Shown one piece after another: positions 1 through 5,848 of a stretch of DNA of 8,575 nt. The DNA comes from JBKQWK01 sp052139595 (GTDB taxonomy: Bacteria; Actinomycetota; Thermoleophilia; UBA2241). Every line of letters begins with the position of its first letter. Within the stretch, counting starts at the first letter, position 1. The notes beneath the pieces are model-generated. The model ran no database searches. It saw only the letters and a list, made by a program, of their open reading frames with translations, and was not told where the DNA came from. Location: the NCBI GenBank assembly GCA_052139595.1, contig JBKQWK010000168.1:1-8575 (forward strand), in the 5' to 3' direction. Made by a program: the position numbers and the translations under genes.

Positions 1-677
1 GGCCGTAAAACCGGCCCTGCCCACGACGCCGGAGCGGCCAGCAGACGGCCTTGACGGTCGAGACCGGCGCGCCGCCAGCGGCGCGCCGCAACCGGGTTGA
101 TCAGCAGCACCAGCATGAGCCCGCCGATCAGAATCACCTTGCGCACCAGCGGCATCGGCGTCCAGTAGATCGCCACCTGAGCGTCGATCTCCGGCCCGAG
201 ATGAAAATTCTTGGGCCAGTGCCAGACGAAGTGTCCGTTCACTCGTTGGGCGATTACGACGCCGTTGTTTTCGAGCGCATTGGCTGCCTTGCCCGGGTAC
301 TGCACCCAGATGTGATCGAAACTCATACGCAGCTGGTAGGGAATTCCTTTGGCTTTGAGAATACTGGCGAGCAGTATGGCGCGGCTCTCACAGTCACCGC
401 GCTTCCATTTGACGACCTCAGCGGTGGTCGGAAAGTACCAGGGCACACCGTTTACCTGCCAGTCGTAGGCATACGGCACCAAGCGTGTGAGCACGGCGTT
501 TTCGATCAGGCGCGGATTGTTAGGCAGCGACGCCGCCAGGCTGCGCACGGCGGCGGGGTCGATGTTGGGATGGGCGATGTTCTCGATGCTGCGCACCAGT
601 ACTGCGGGGTCCGGGTAGAGGGCCACGAAGAACCAGGCCACGAGCAGCCAGAGAAGCGCCAGACGAGAGAGTCTCAC
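1..677 (-). CDS. Membrane-anchored transglutaminase-like protein (3' end beyond left edge)
   Basis: This gene reads leftward from a GTG at 677-675; 225 residues are visible and no stop is reached. An in-frame TAA lies two codons upstream of the GTG, so this is the earliest possible start. Residues 5-21 form a hydrophobic anchor (LALLWLLVAWFFVALY). Residues 94-127 match the core of the transglutaminase-like superfamily: GDCESRAILLASILKAKGIP with probable nucleophile Cys96, then SFDHIWVQY with His122. A second membrane segment lies at about 178-195 (VRKVILIGGLMLVLLINPV), followed by an Arg-rich tail (RRWRR) that is probably cytoplasmic. The catalytic domain therefore probably sits outside the membrane between two helices. 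The usual acidic third residue after the His strand is not obvious. Bacterial members are proteases, cross-linkers or catalytically dead, and the substrate here is unknown. The fold call is fairly secure from the Cys/His motifs; the function is not. Confidence 0.75.
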   Translation of the reverse strand, partial: MRLSRLALLWLLVAWFFVALYPDPAVLVRSIENIAHPNIDPAAVRSLAASLPNNPRLIENAVLTRLVPYAYDWQVNGVPWYFPTTAEVVKWKRGDCESRAILLASILKAKGIPYQLRMSFDHIWVQYPGKAANALENNGVVIAQRVNGHFVWHWPKNFHLGPEIDAQVAIYWTPMPLVRKVILIGGLMLVLLINPVAARRWRRAGLDRQGRLLAAPASWAGPVLR

Positions 678-683
678 TCTTTA

Positions 684-711
684 ATTGTAGCCGAGAAGCG
701 GCGCCTGACCA
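684..711 (-). promoter_or_regulatory. Promoter of the transglutaminase-like gene, apparently leaderless
   Basis: On the minus strand a -10 hexamer TACAAT occupies 689-684. Placing +1 seven bases after its last T puts transcription start at 677, the G of the GTG start codon. A possible -35, TGGTCA (711-706, 16-nt spacer), matches four of six consensus bases. The bases just before the GTG (AAAGA) give no convincing Shine-Dalgarno sequence. Leaderless translation is inferred from this geometry. Confidence 0.5.
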
Positions 712-761
712 GCTGTTGGCAGCGGGAGGGCGGCGGCAGGCGCCGCAGGCACCGCCGCTGA

Positions 762-769
762 TGTATCAT
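762..769 (+). promoter_or_regulatory. Promoter -10 of the 777-1526 gene, apparently leaderless
   Basis: TATCAT at 764-769 is preceded by TG. A start site seven bases past its last T falls at 776, one base before the ATG at 777. The bases 770-776 (CGCCGCC) contain no Shine-Dalgarno sequence. An in-frame TGA at 759-761 excludes any earlier start. No good -35 is seen at normal spacing (CGCCGC at 741-746), so the promoter would depend on its -10 or on an activator. Confidence 0.45.
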
Positions 770-776
770 CGCCGCC

Positions 777-1526
777 ATGGAGACACCCCGGCCGGCGCTG
801 ACGGCGCGCATCGCGGCCATTCTGCGCACAAAACAGTTCCTCGTCTTTTACGCCATTGCCCTGTACAGCTTTGGCGTCGCCACGGCGCTCCTCAGCGCCT
901 GGCTGCGACGCCATCAGGCGTTAGCCGCCGTTTTGCGCGCAGAGTCGTCACCGCTGGATGACCTCGTTGCCGCCGGCGGCGCTGCCCTCGTGCTCCTGGT
1001 TGTCGTCTCGACGCTGCTCAACGCCTGGTTTCGCTGCGCCTATCTCAGCTCGCTCACCGGCGGCCGGCGCTTTGCCCCGCGCAACCTGGCTCAATTCTGG
1101 GCAATGACGGCGCTTATGCTCGGCAGCGACGGCATCCTCACCGTGCTCAACCTGGTGCCCGGCGGTCCCAGTGGTCTGTACGGCGAACTCGCCCTGCTGG
1201 CCATGCTCGCCGTCTACCTGCTGACCCTCTACGCCGATTACGCCATCGTCATCGGCAACATCGGCGTCGTCACGGCTCTGCGACGCTCATGGCAATCGGT
1301 GCGCGCGCACCTGCTGCTCTCATTCACCGCCGTGCTCGTACTCACGGTTGTCGTCAACGCCATCATCGTGCTCCTGGCCGATCTGGCTCGCGACAGTCTG
1401 GGTGAGGCGCTGGCCCTGATCGTGCTGCAGACCTTCGCTCTGGGAGCGTTCAGTTTTCTCGTCGACGTCGTCCTCATCGCTGCCTACCTCGAAGGGGTCG
1501 CCGCCGGCAAGGTGGACGAGAACTGA
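777..1526 (+). CDS. Six-helix integral membrane protein of unknown function
   Basis: This encodes 249 residues, strongly hydrophobic, with about six predicted membrane segments near residues 20-42, 64-88, 105-127, 134-160, 176-203 and 210-240. The N-terminus is short and basic and probably cytoplasmic. The stretch around 151-175 (YADYAIVIGNIGVVTALRRS, then WQSVRAH) resembles the repeated amphipathic segment of YciC/DUF-type and glycerophosphodiesterase-associated membrane domains, in which a Tyr/Asp-rich helix leads into an ALxRSW motif. That similarity is by eye only. No catalytic motif, binding loop or signal peptide is visible. The ATG at 777 is the first start after an in-frame stop at 759. 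It is divergent from the transglutaminase-like gene, and its stop lies 16 bp from the convergent guaA stop. I cannot assign a function; co-control with its divergent neighbour is possible but unproven. Confidence 0.75.
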   Translation: METPRPALTARIAAILRTKQFLVFYAIALYSFGVATALLSAWLRRHQALAAVLRAESSPLDDLVAAGGAALVLLVVVSTLLNAWFRCAYLSSLTGGRRFAPRNLAQFWAMTALMLGSDGILTVLNLVPGGPSGLYGELALLAMLAVYLLTLYADYAIVIGNIGVVTALRRSWQSVRAHLLLSFTAVLVLTVVVNAIIVLLADLARDSLGEALALIVLQTFALGAFSFLVDVVLIAAYLEGVAAGKVDEN

Positions 1527-1542
1527 CTCAGCCGCCAGTCGC

Positions 1543-3141
1543 CTACTCCCACTCGATCGTGCTCGGCGGCTTGCTCGAAATGTCGAGTGCGACGCGATTG
1601 ACCTCGGCGACTTCGTTGATGATCCGGCTCGAAATGCGTTCGAGCAGATCGTAGGGCAGACGAGCCCAGTCGGCGGTCATGGCATCGTCGCTCTTGACGG
1701 CACGGATGACGATCGGGTACGCGTAGGTGCGTTCGTCACCCTGCACGCCGACCGAACGGATAACCGGCAGAATCGCGAAGCACTGCCACAGCTCGCGGTA
1801 GAGTCCGGCTCGCTTGATCTCTTCCTGCAGAATAGCGTCGGCTCGTTGCAGGATGTCGACCCGCTCGGCGGTGACATCGCCGATGATGCGAATCGCCAGC
1901 CCGGGACCGGGAAACGGCTGCCGCCAGACGACCCGCTCGGCCAGGCCGAGTTCTTCGGCTACGGCGCGCACCTCGTCCTTGAACAGCAGGCGCAGCGGCT
2001 CGACCAGCTCAAAGCCCATCTTCTCGGGCAGGCCACCGACATTGTGGTGACTCTTGATCTTGGCTGCCTGCCTGGTGCCGCTCTCGATCACATCGCTATA
2101 GAGCGTGCCTTGCACCAGGAAACGGGCATCGCTGATCTTGGCGGCCTCTTCTTCGAAGCAGCGAATGAACTCCTCGCCGATGATCTTGCGCTTGCGCTCG
2201 GGATCGGTGACGCCAGTCAGTTTGGTGAGAAAGCGCTCCTTGGCGTCGACGGCGATAAGCGGGATCTTGAAGTGCTCGGCGACCATGTCGACGACGTTCT
2301 GCGCCTCGTTCATGCGCATCATGCCCTGATCGACGAAGACGCAGGTGAGTCGGTCACCGATGGCTTTGTGCACGAGAACGGCGGCGGTGGACGAATCGAC
2401 GCCGCCGCTCAGCCCCAGCACCGCCTTGCCGTCGCCGACCTGCTCGCGGATGCGGCGCAACTGCTCCTCGATGATCGATGCCGGCGTCCAGGTGGGTGTG
2501 CAGTCGCAGGCGCTGTAGAGAAAGTTCTTCAGCACCTCCATACCGCGCGGTGTGTGCACGACTTCGGGGTGAAACTGCACCGCGTAGAGGCCGCGAGCCA
2601 CATCTTCCATGGCGGCAATCGGCGAGCCCTCGCTCCAGGCGAGGGTGGCAAAACCGGGCGGAGCCACCGTGACACAGTCGTGGTGGCTCATCCAGCACTG
2701 CTCGACCTGACTCAGGCCCTCGAGCAGGCGGCCAGTGGCCGCCACATGCAGGGCTGTCTTGCCGAACTCGGCGGCGCCGGTGGCGGCCACCGTCCCGCCC
2801 AGCTCCAGGGCCATATTCTGCATACCGTAGCAGATGCCCAGAATCGGAATGCCAGTCGCAAACAGAGCCGGGTCGAGCCGCGGCGCGTTGGCGACGTGCA
2901 CGCTCAGGGGACCGCCCGACAGAATGATGCCTTTCGGCTGGCGGGCGACGATTTCGGCGGTCGGCGTATCGAAGGGAATGAGCTGCGAGTGCACGCGGCA
3001 TTCGCGCACCCGGCGGGCGATGAGTTGCCCGTACTGAGCGCCGAAATCGAGAACGAGGACGGTATCGAAATTCGCCGTGACCTCGTCGCCGTGGGCGACC
3101 GCCTCGGCGGCCTGCTGGTCGAGCGACTGCGCTTCGGTCAC
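1543..3141 (-). CDS. guaA: GMP synthase (glutamine-hydrolysing)
   Basis: This enzyme converts XMP to GMP using ATP and glutamine, in the cytoplasm as a dimer. The 532 residues are close to the family's usual 510-530, with about 20 extra at the N-terminus. Residues 27-210 form the class I glutamine amidotransferase: VLVLDFGAQYGQLIARR, nucleophile Cys104 in LGICYGMQ, then His191 and Glu193 in QFHPEVVHTPRG. The ATP pyrophosphatase domain starts near 225 with the P-loop LGLSGGVDSS (242-251). The C-terminal dimerisation and XMP-binding domain contains RQPFPGPGLAIRIIG and ends in KPPSTIEWE, the usual family ending with Ser for Gly. The start is GTG, with a strong upstream GGGGAGGAG. It lies 30 nt after guaB3 and is presumably cotranscribed. 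One small oddity is MSHHD (151-155), where most members have MSHGD. Confidence 0.97.
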   Translation of the reverse strand: MTEAQSLDQQAAEAVAHGDEVTANFDTVLVLDFGAQYGQLIARRVRECRVHSQLIPFDTPTAEIVARQPKGIILSGGPLSVHVANAPRLDPALFATGIPILGICYGMQNMALELGGTVAATGAAEFGKTALHVAATGRLLEGLSQVEQCWMSHHDCVTVAPPGFATLAWSEGSPIAAMEDVARGLYAVQFHPEVVHTPRGMEVLKNFLYSACDCTPTWTPASIIEEQLRRIREQVGDGKAVLGLSGGVDSSTAAVLVHKAIGDRLTCVFVDQGMMRMNEAQNVVDMVAEHFKIPLIAVDAKERFLTKLTGVTDPERKRKIIGEEFIRCFEEEAAKISDARFLVQGTLYSDVIESGTRQAAKIKSHHNVGGLPEKMGFELVEPLRLLFKDEVRAVAEELGLAERVVWRQPFPGPGLAIRIIGDVTAERVDILQRADAILQEEIKRAGLYRELWQCFAILPVIRSVGVQGDERTYAYPIVIRAVKSDDAMTADWARLPYDLLERISSRIINEVAEVNRVALDISSKPPSTIEWE

Positions 3142-3171
3142 CTGCGTCTCCTCCCCGTGCTCGACTCGGCC

Positions 3172-4329
3172 TCAGCCCATACCGACTTCTTGCTCTCTCT
3201 GCAGCTTCTTGCCCTCGGTCATGAGCGCCGGAGCAACCATGACCTCGGCCTTCTGGAAGTTCTGCACCGTGTCGTAGCCGCAGGTCGCCATGCTCATGCG
3301 CAGGGCGCCAAAGAGGTTGAGCGTGCCGTCGTTTTCGTGTGCCGGGCCGAGCAGAATCTCTTGCAGCGTCCCCTTGACCCCGGCCTTGACGCGCGTGCCG
3401 CGCGGCAGGTCCGGGTGAAAGGTCGCCATGCCCCAATGATAGCCGCGGCCGGGAGCTTCTTTGGCCGCCGCCAGCGGCGAGCCGATCATGACGGCGTCGG
3501 CGCCCAGGGCAATCGCCTTGCTGACGTCGCCGCCGGTGCGCATACCGCCGTCGGCGATGACGTGACAGTACGAGCCGGTCTCGAGCAGATGCTGCACGCG
3601 GGCGGCAGCGGCGTCGGCGATGGCGGTGGCCTGCGGCACGCCGATGCCGAGCACCGCCCGCGTCGTGCAGGCGTGGCCGGGACCGACACCAACCAGCACG
3701 CCGACGGCGCCGGTGCGCATGACGTGCAGCGTTGACGAGTACGACCCAACGCCGCCGACGATCACCGGCACCGGGCAGCTGGCGATGAACTCCTTGATGT
3801 TGAGCGGCTCGACCTTCGTGCTGACGTGCTCGGCCGAGATGACCGTGCCCTGAATGACGAGCAGATCAAGACCGGCATCGAGGGCAATCTGGTAGAACTG
3901 CTCAACGCGCTGCGGCGTGAGTGAAGCCGCAGCAAGCACGCCGCCGGCCTTGATCTGCTGAATCCGCTTGGCAACCAGCTCGGCCTTGATCGGCTCCTGG
4001 TAAATCTGCTGCAGCGTGCGAGTGGCCGTCTCTTTGGGCAGCGAGGCGATGCGGTCGAGCTGCTCGTCGGCGTTTTCGTAACGCGTCTGCAGCCCCTCAA
4101 GGTTCAGCACCGCCAGTCCGCCGAGCTTGCCCATGGTTACGGCGAAGGCGGGATCGACAACGCCGTCCATCGCCGAAGCCAGGCAGGGCAGCGCCAGTGT
4201 CTGCCCGCCGACCGTCCAGGTGATGTCGACATCTTCGGCATCGCGCGTGCGCCGGCTGGGGACGATGGCGATGTCATCGAAGCCGTACGCGCGGCGACCC
4301 TTCTTGCCACGACCGATCTCTACTTCCAT
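3172..4329 (-). CDS. guaB3: IMP dehydrogenase family protein, GuaB3 type (no CBS domains)
   Basis: This is a TIM-barrel enzyme of the IMP dehydrogenase/GMP reductase family, expected to oxidise IMP to XMP with NAD+. Its 385 residues run directly from the barrel start (KGRRAYGFDDIAIVPSRRTR, LASAMDGVVDP) without the roughly 120-residue CBS insertion of ordinary GuaB, which is the hallmark of the actinobacterial and cyanobacterial GuaB3 group. The active-site loop is GVGPGHACTTRAVLGIG, with catalytic Cys221. IADGGMRTGGDVSKAIALGADAVMIGSPLA (split here: IADGGMRTGGDVSK at 258-271, then GADAVMIGSPLA) is the phosphate-binding region, and GRGYHWGMA (295-303) matches the flap. The ATG at 4329 has GAGGAGG five bases upstream. 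It is first in an operon with guaA. The exact activity of GuaB3 proteins has been debated (dehydrogenase or reductase), and a full-length guaB may exist elsewhere in the genome. Confidence 0.9.
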   Translation of the reverse strand: MEVEIGRGKKGRRAYGFDDIAIVPSRRTRDAEDVDITWTVGGQTLALPCLASAMDGVVDPAFAVTMGKLGGLAVLNLEGLQTRYENADEQLDRIASLPKETATRTLQQIYQEPIKAELVAKRIQQIKAGGVLAAASLTPQRVEQFYQIALDAGLDLLVIQGTVISAEHVSTKVEPLNIKEFIASCPVPVIVGGVGSYSSTLHVMRTGAVGVLVGVGPGHACTTRAVLGIGVPQATAIADAAAARVQHLLETGSYCHVIADGGMRTGGDVSKAIALGADAVMIGSPLAAAKEAPGRGYHWGMATFHPDLPRGTRVKAGVKGTLQEILLGPAHENDGTLNLFGALRMSMATCGYDTVQNFQKAEVMVAPALMTEGKKLQREQEVGMG

Positions 4330-4358
4330 CTCGTCCTCCTCGCCTCATCAGCGCAGGT

Positions 4359-4395
4359 AAACAAAAGACCCGGGCACGGACATGCCAAGGTCTTT
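4359..4395 (-). terminator. U-tailed hairpin in the guaB3 leader (attenuator, or fruK terminator)
   Basis: On the minus strand AAAGACC (4395-4389) pairs with GGTCTTT (4370-4364), and inside it GGCA (4386-4383) pairs with TGCC (4376-4373). That gives 11 base pairs around a six-base loop with a two-by-two internal loop. The transcript then reads UUUUGUUU (4366-4359). This is an intrinsic terminator by form. It stands 30 nt before the guaB3 start and downstream of the only promoter-like -10 seen, so it could attenuate guaB3-guaA. Alternatively it ends read-through from fruK. Confidence 0.7.
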
Positions 4396-4406
4396 GAGTC
4401 TCTCTG

Positions 4407-4433
4407 CTTATATGGATGCGTTCGTTCTCGCAA
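4407..4433 (-). promoter_or_regulatory. Possible guaB3-guaA promoter
   Basis: The minus strand has TATAAG at 4412-4407, the only AT-rich -10-like hexamer between fruK and guaB3. TTGCGA at 4433-4428 is a candidate -35, but the spacer is only 15 nt. The start site would be near 4400, just five bases before the U-tailed hairpin. This is weakly supported. Confidence 0.35.
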
Positions 4434-4449
4434 CGTGCCTGGATGCTAA

Positions 4450-4480
4450 CACCGTCGCCCATGGGGCGCAAGCGTCGGTG
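4450..4480 (-). terminator. Imperfect GC hairpin after fruK
   Basis: CACCG (4450-4454) pairs with CGGTG (4476-4480), and inside it CGCCC (4456-4460) pairs with GGGCG (4464-4468). The hairpin begins 22 nt after the fruK stop. No U-tract follows on the minus strand, so it would be a weak or factor-assisted terminator, or simply a processing barrier. Confidence 0.3.
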
Positions 4481-4502
4481 ACAGGCCAACCCGTGGCGCC
4501 GG

Positions 4503-5462
4503 CTAGCCTGCGGCCGCCGGCTCGACCGTGGTCACCTCGGCGCCCTTGAGCAGCCGCTCGACCTCGGCGCGATCAAGCACGCCGGCGCCATACGCCTGCG
4601 TATTGGCAGCCCCGCAAGCGAGGCCAAAACGCAGGCACTCGGCGACATCCATCTTCTGGAAGCGGGAGGCGATGAAGCCAGCCAGGAACGCGTCGCCAGA
4701 ACCCACCGTGCTGACGATGTTGTCGAGCAACGGTATGTGACCGACGTAGACCTGGTAGCGACGGCCGTGACGCAGCCGCGCCACGCAACCGTTGCGCATC
4801 GTGATGATGACGTTCTGGGCACCCATCTGCGTGATGATGGCGGCCCCATCGATGACGTCCTGCTCGTCGTGAAACTCGTGCCCGACGAGGTCTTCAGCCT
4901 CGCGCACGTTGGGCGAGACGAGGTGTGGTTGGGCGCGCACGCCGAGGCGCAGCGGCTCACCGGCACTATCGAGCACGGTGAAGCAGCGGCTGCTCTGGAG
5001 ACGCCGCAGAGCCTGCACATAGAAATCTTCGGGCACGCGCCGAGGCAGCGAACCCGCCAGGACGACGTACTGAGTGCCCTTGGCGAGAAACTCGATCTTC
5101 TCATAGAACGAGGCCAGTTCTGCCTCGCTGACGATGGGGCCGTACTCGATGATCTCGGTCTGGCTCATGCTGGTCGTGTCGATGACGGCAGTACTGGTGC
5201 GTGACTCGCCATCGATGCGCACGAAGTCGTTGAGCAGGTTCTCGCGCGCCAGCCCGTCGACGATCTGCTGACCGGCGCGACCGCCGACCAGACCGCTGAC
5301 GATCACCGGCAGGCCCAGGGTCTTGAGCACCCGCGCCACGTTGACGCCTTTGCCGCCAGGCAGAGTAAGGCTTTCGCTAGCGCGATGGCGAAAACCGACC
5401 TGAAAGTTCGGCACGGTGAGCGTCTTATCGATGGCAGCGTTGGGCGTAACGGTGACGATCAT
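4503..5462 (-). CDS. fruK: 1-phosphofructokinase, PfkB family
   Basis: This phosphorylates a hexose monophosphate, most likely fructose-1-phosphate to fructose-1,6-bisphosphate, using ATP in the cytoplasm. The 319 residues match the family. The protein opens with MIVTVTPNAAIDKTLTV, carries the PfkB signature LTLPGGKGVNVARVLKTLG (32-50), and has the second signature TVGSGDAFLAGF with catalytic Asp257. I chose the ATG at 5462 because the conserved N-terminus starts there and an AGG lies six bases upstream. An ATG two codons earlier (5468) is possible. Longer in-frame forms up to 5675 would run through the promoter and have no homology to the family. No fructose PTS gene or fruR is adjacent, so the sugar source is unclear. 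Tagatose-6-phosphate kinase (LacC) is the main alternative within this subfamily. Confidence 0.88.
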   Translation of the reverse strand: MIVTVTPNAAIDKTLTVPNFQVGFRHRASESLTLPGGKGVNVARVLKTLGLPVIVSGLVGGRAGQQIVDGLARENLLNDFVRIDGESRTSTAVIDTTSMSQTEIIEYGPIVSEAELASFYEKIEFLAKGTQYVVLAGSLPRRVPEDFYVQALRRLQSSRCFTVLDSAGEPLRLGVRAQPHLVSPNVREAEDLVGHEFHDEQDVIDGAAIITQMGAQNVIITMRNGCVARLRHGRRYQVYVGHIPLLDNIVSTVGSGDAFLAGFIASRFQKMDVAECLRFGLACGAANTQAYGAGVLDRAEVERLLKGAEVTTVEPAAAG

Positions 5463-5520
5463 GAGCATCCTGTCGCGACGAGAAAACGTGCCCGTCCGGA
5501 CCCATCCTCGGGCGCCGCAA

Positions 5521-5551
5521 AGTATAACACGGCGCTCGCCTTGACAGTCAC
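5521..5551 (-). promoter_or_regulatory. fruK promoter
   Basis: The minus strand carries TATACT at 5526-5521, a five-of-six match to the -10 consensus, preceded by TGT. GTGACT (5551-5546, 19-nt spacer) or TGACTG (18-nt spacer) may act as the -35. The start would be near 5514, leaving a leader of about 50 nt before the fruK ATG at 5462. The -35 side overlaps that of the opposite promoter. Confidence 0.55.
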
Positions 5552-5569
5552 GGTGCCACAGCGTACGTT
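5541..5569 (+). promoter_or_regulatory. Promoter of the M-box/MgtE-like transcript
   Basis: A perfect TTGACA (5541-5546) is followed after 17 nt by TACGTT (5564-5569), which keeps the three most important -10 positions (T, A and final T). Transcription would start near 5576, about 18 nt before the riboswitch. A better-looking CATAAT at 5588-5593 would start the RNA inside the first riboswitch helix and is therefore less likely. Confidence 0.5.
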
Positions 5570-5593
5570 TCGCGGGCGTCACCACGGCATAAT

Positions 5594-5750
5594 CCTCGTT
5601 AGGTGAGGCTCCAGCATAGAAACAGGCCGTTGCCCGGAAACGTCCAGAGACGCCAACGGGTAGAACAGGTATCACCGGTTCAAGGTTTTACCCAAGACGG
5701 CTGAGGGATCTGCCCTCTACGGTATGCTGTGCCAAAGCTCTTGGACGAGA
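5594..5750 (+). promoter_or_regulatory. M-box (ykoK) magnesium riboswitch
   Basis: This leader matches the M-box consensus block by block: CTCGTTAGGTGAGGCTCC at 5595-5612, TGCCCGGAAACGTCCAGAGA at 5631-5650 running into CGCCAACGGGT, and GTGCCAAAGCTCT at 5729-5741. The expected helices form: CUCGU (5595-5599) with ACGAG (5745-5749) for P1, AGCAUA (5613-5618) with UAUGCU (5723-5728) for P2, CCCG (5633-5636) with CGGG (5657-5660), CGUC (5641-5644) with GACG (5649-5652), and GAGGG (5703-5707) with CCCUC (5713-5717). M-box RNAs bind several Mg2+ ions and switch off Mg2+ uptake genes when Mg2+ is plentiful. The downstream gene carries an MgtE domain, which fits that role. Confidence 0.93.
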
Positions 5751-5783
5751 GAGGATCGCCCACTACTGCTTGCGTGCACACCG

Positions 5784-5820
5784 GAGCCTTCCCGGCGGGA
5801 AGCTTGGCGCTGTTTTGTTG
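5784..5820 (+). terminator. Riboswitch expression platform: intrinsic terminator
   Basis: CUUCCC (5788-5793) pairs with GGGAAG (5797-5802) around a GGC loop, and the stem can be lengthened through a one-base bulge (GAG 5784-5786 with CUU 5803-5805). A loose U-rich run, UGUUUUGUUG (5811-5820), follows. A competing fold is available: CCAAAGCU (5732-5739) of the M-box core can pair, with one bulged A, with AGCUUGG (5801-5807), which would break the terminator. This suggests transcriptional OFF control at high Mg2+. The pairing is worked out by eye, not by energy calculation. Confidence 0.55.
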
Positions 5821-5831
5821 TGCGCAGTTGC

Positions 5832-5843
5832 AGGAGGAGGTGA
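5832..5843 (+). promoter_or_regulatory. Strong ribosome binding site fixing the GTG start at 5849
   Basis: AGGAGGAGGTGA at 5832-5843 is nearly a full match to the 16S anti-Shine-Dalgarno sequence. It places AGGAGG eight bases before GTG at 5849. It rules out longer forms of the protein starting at 5729, which would translate the riboswitch 3' end and the terminator. Confidence 0.85.
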
Positions 5844-5848
5844 GACCC

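Noticed and set aside
1..16. Short inverted repeat GGCCG/CGGCC at the left edge
   Set aside because: Five base pairs in GC-rich coding sequence is within chance expectation. It is not comparable with the 15-bp repeat at the right end.
51..761. A 236-codon plus-strand open frame at the left end
   Set aside because: It is the antisense shadow of the transglutaminase-like gene, whose minus-strand translation has catalytic motifs and membrane segments while this frame has none.
2354..3436. A 360-codon minus-strand open frame overlapping guaA and guaB3
   Set aside because: It is a frame-shifted reading of the same strand, spans the guaB3/guaA junction, and is rich in Arg, Gly and Ala without motifs.
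1846..3735. A 629-codon open frame on the plus strand opposite guaA and guaB3
   Set aside because: It lies wholly antisense to two highly conserved genes. Its His-, Arg- and Gly-rich composition is what a high-GC antisense frame gives, and no domain is recognisable.
4274..4489. A 71-codon minus-strand open frame between fruK and guaB3
   Set aside because: It covers the hairpins, the putative promoter and the guaB3 start in another frame, and has no ribosome binding site or recognisable features.
5463..5675. A 71-residue N-terminal extension of FruK
   Set aside because: It crosses the fruK -10 element and the divergent riboswitch transcript, and the conserved PfkB N-terminus starts at 5462.
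5729..5848. A 40-residue N-terminal extension of the MgtE-like protein
   Set aside because: It would translate the M-box 3' side and the terminator hairpin. A near-perfect ribosome binding site precedes GTG 5849, where family similarity begins.
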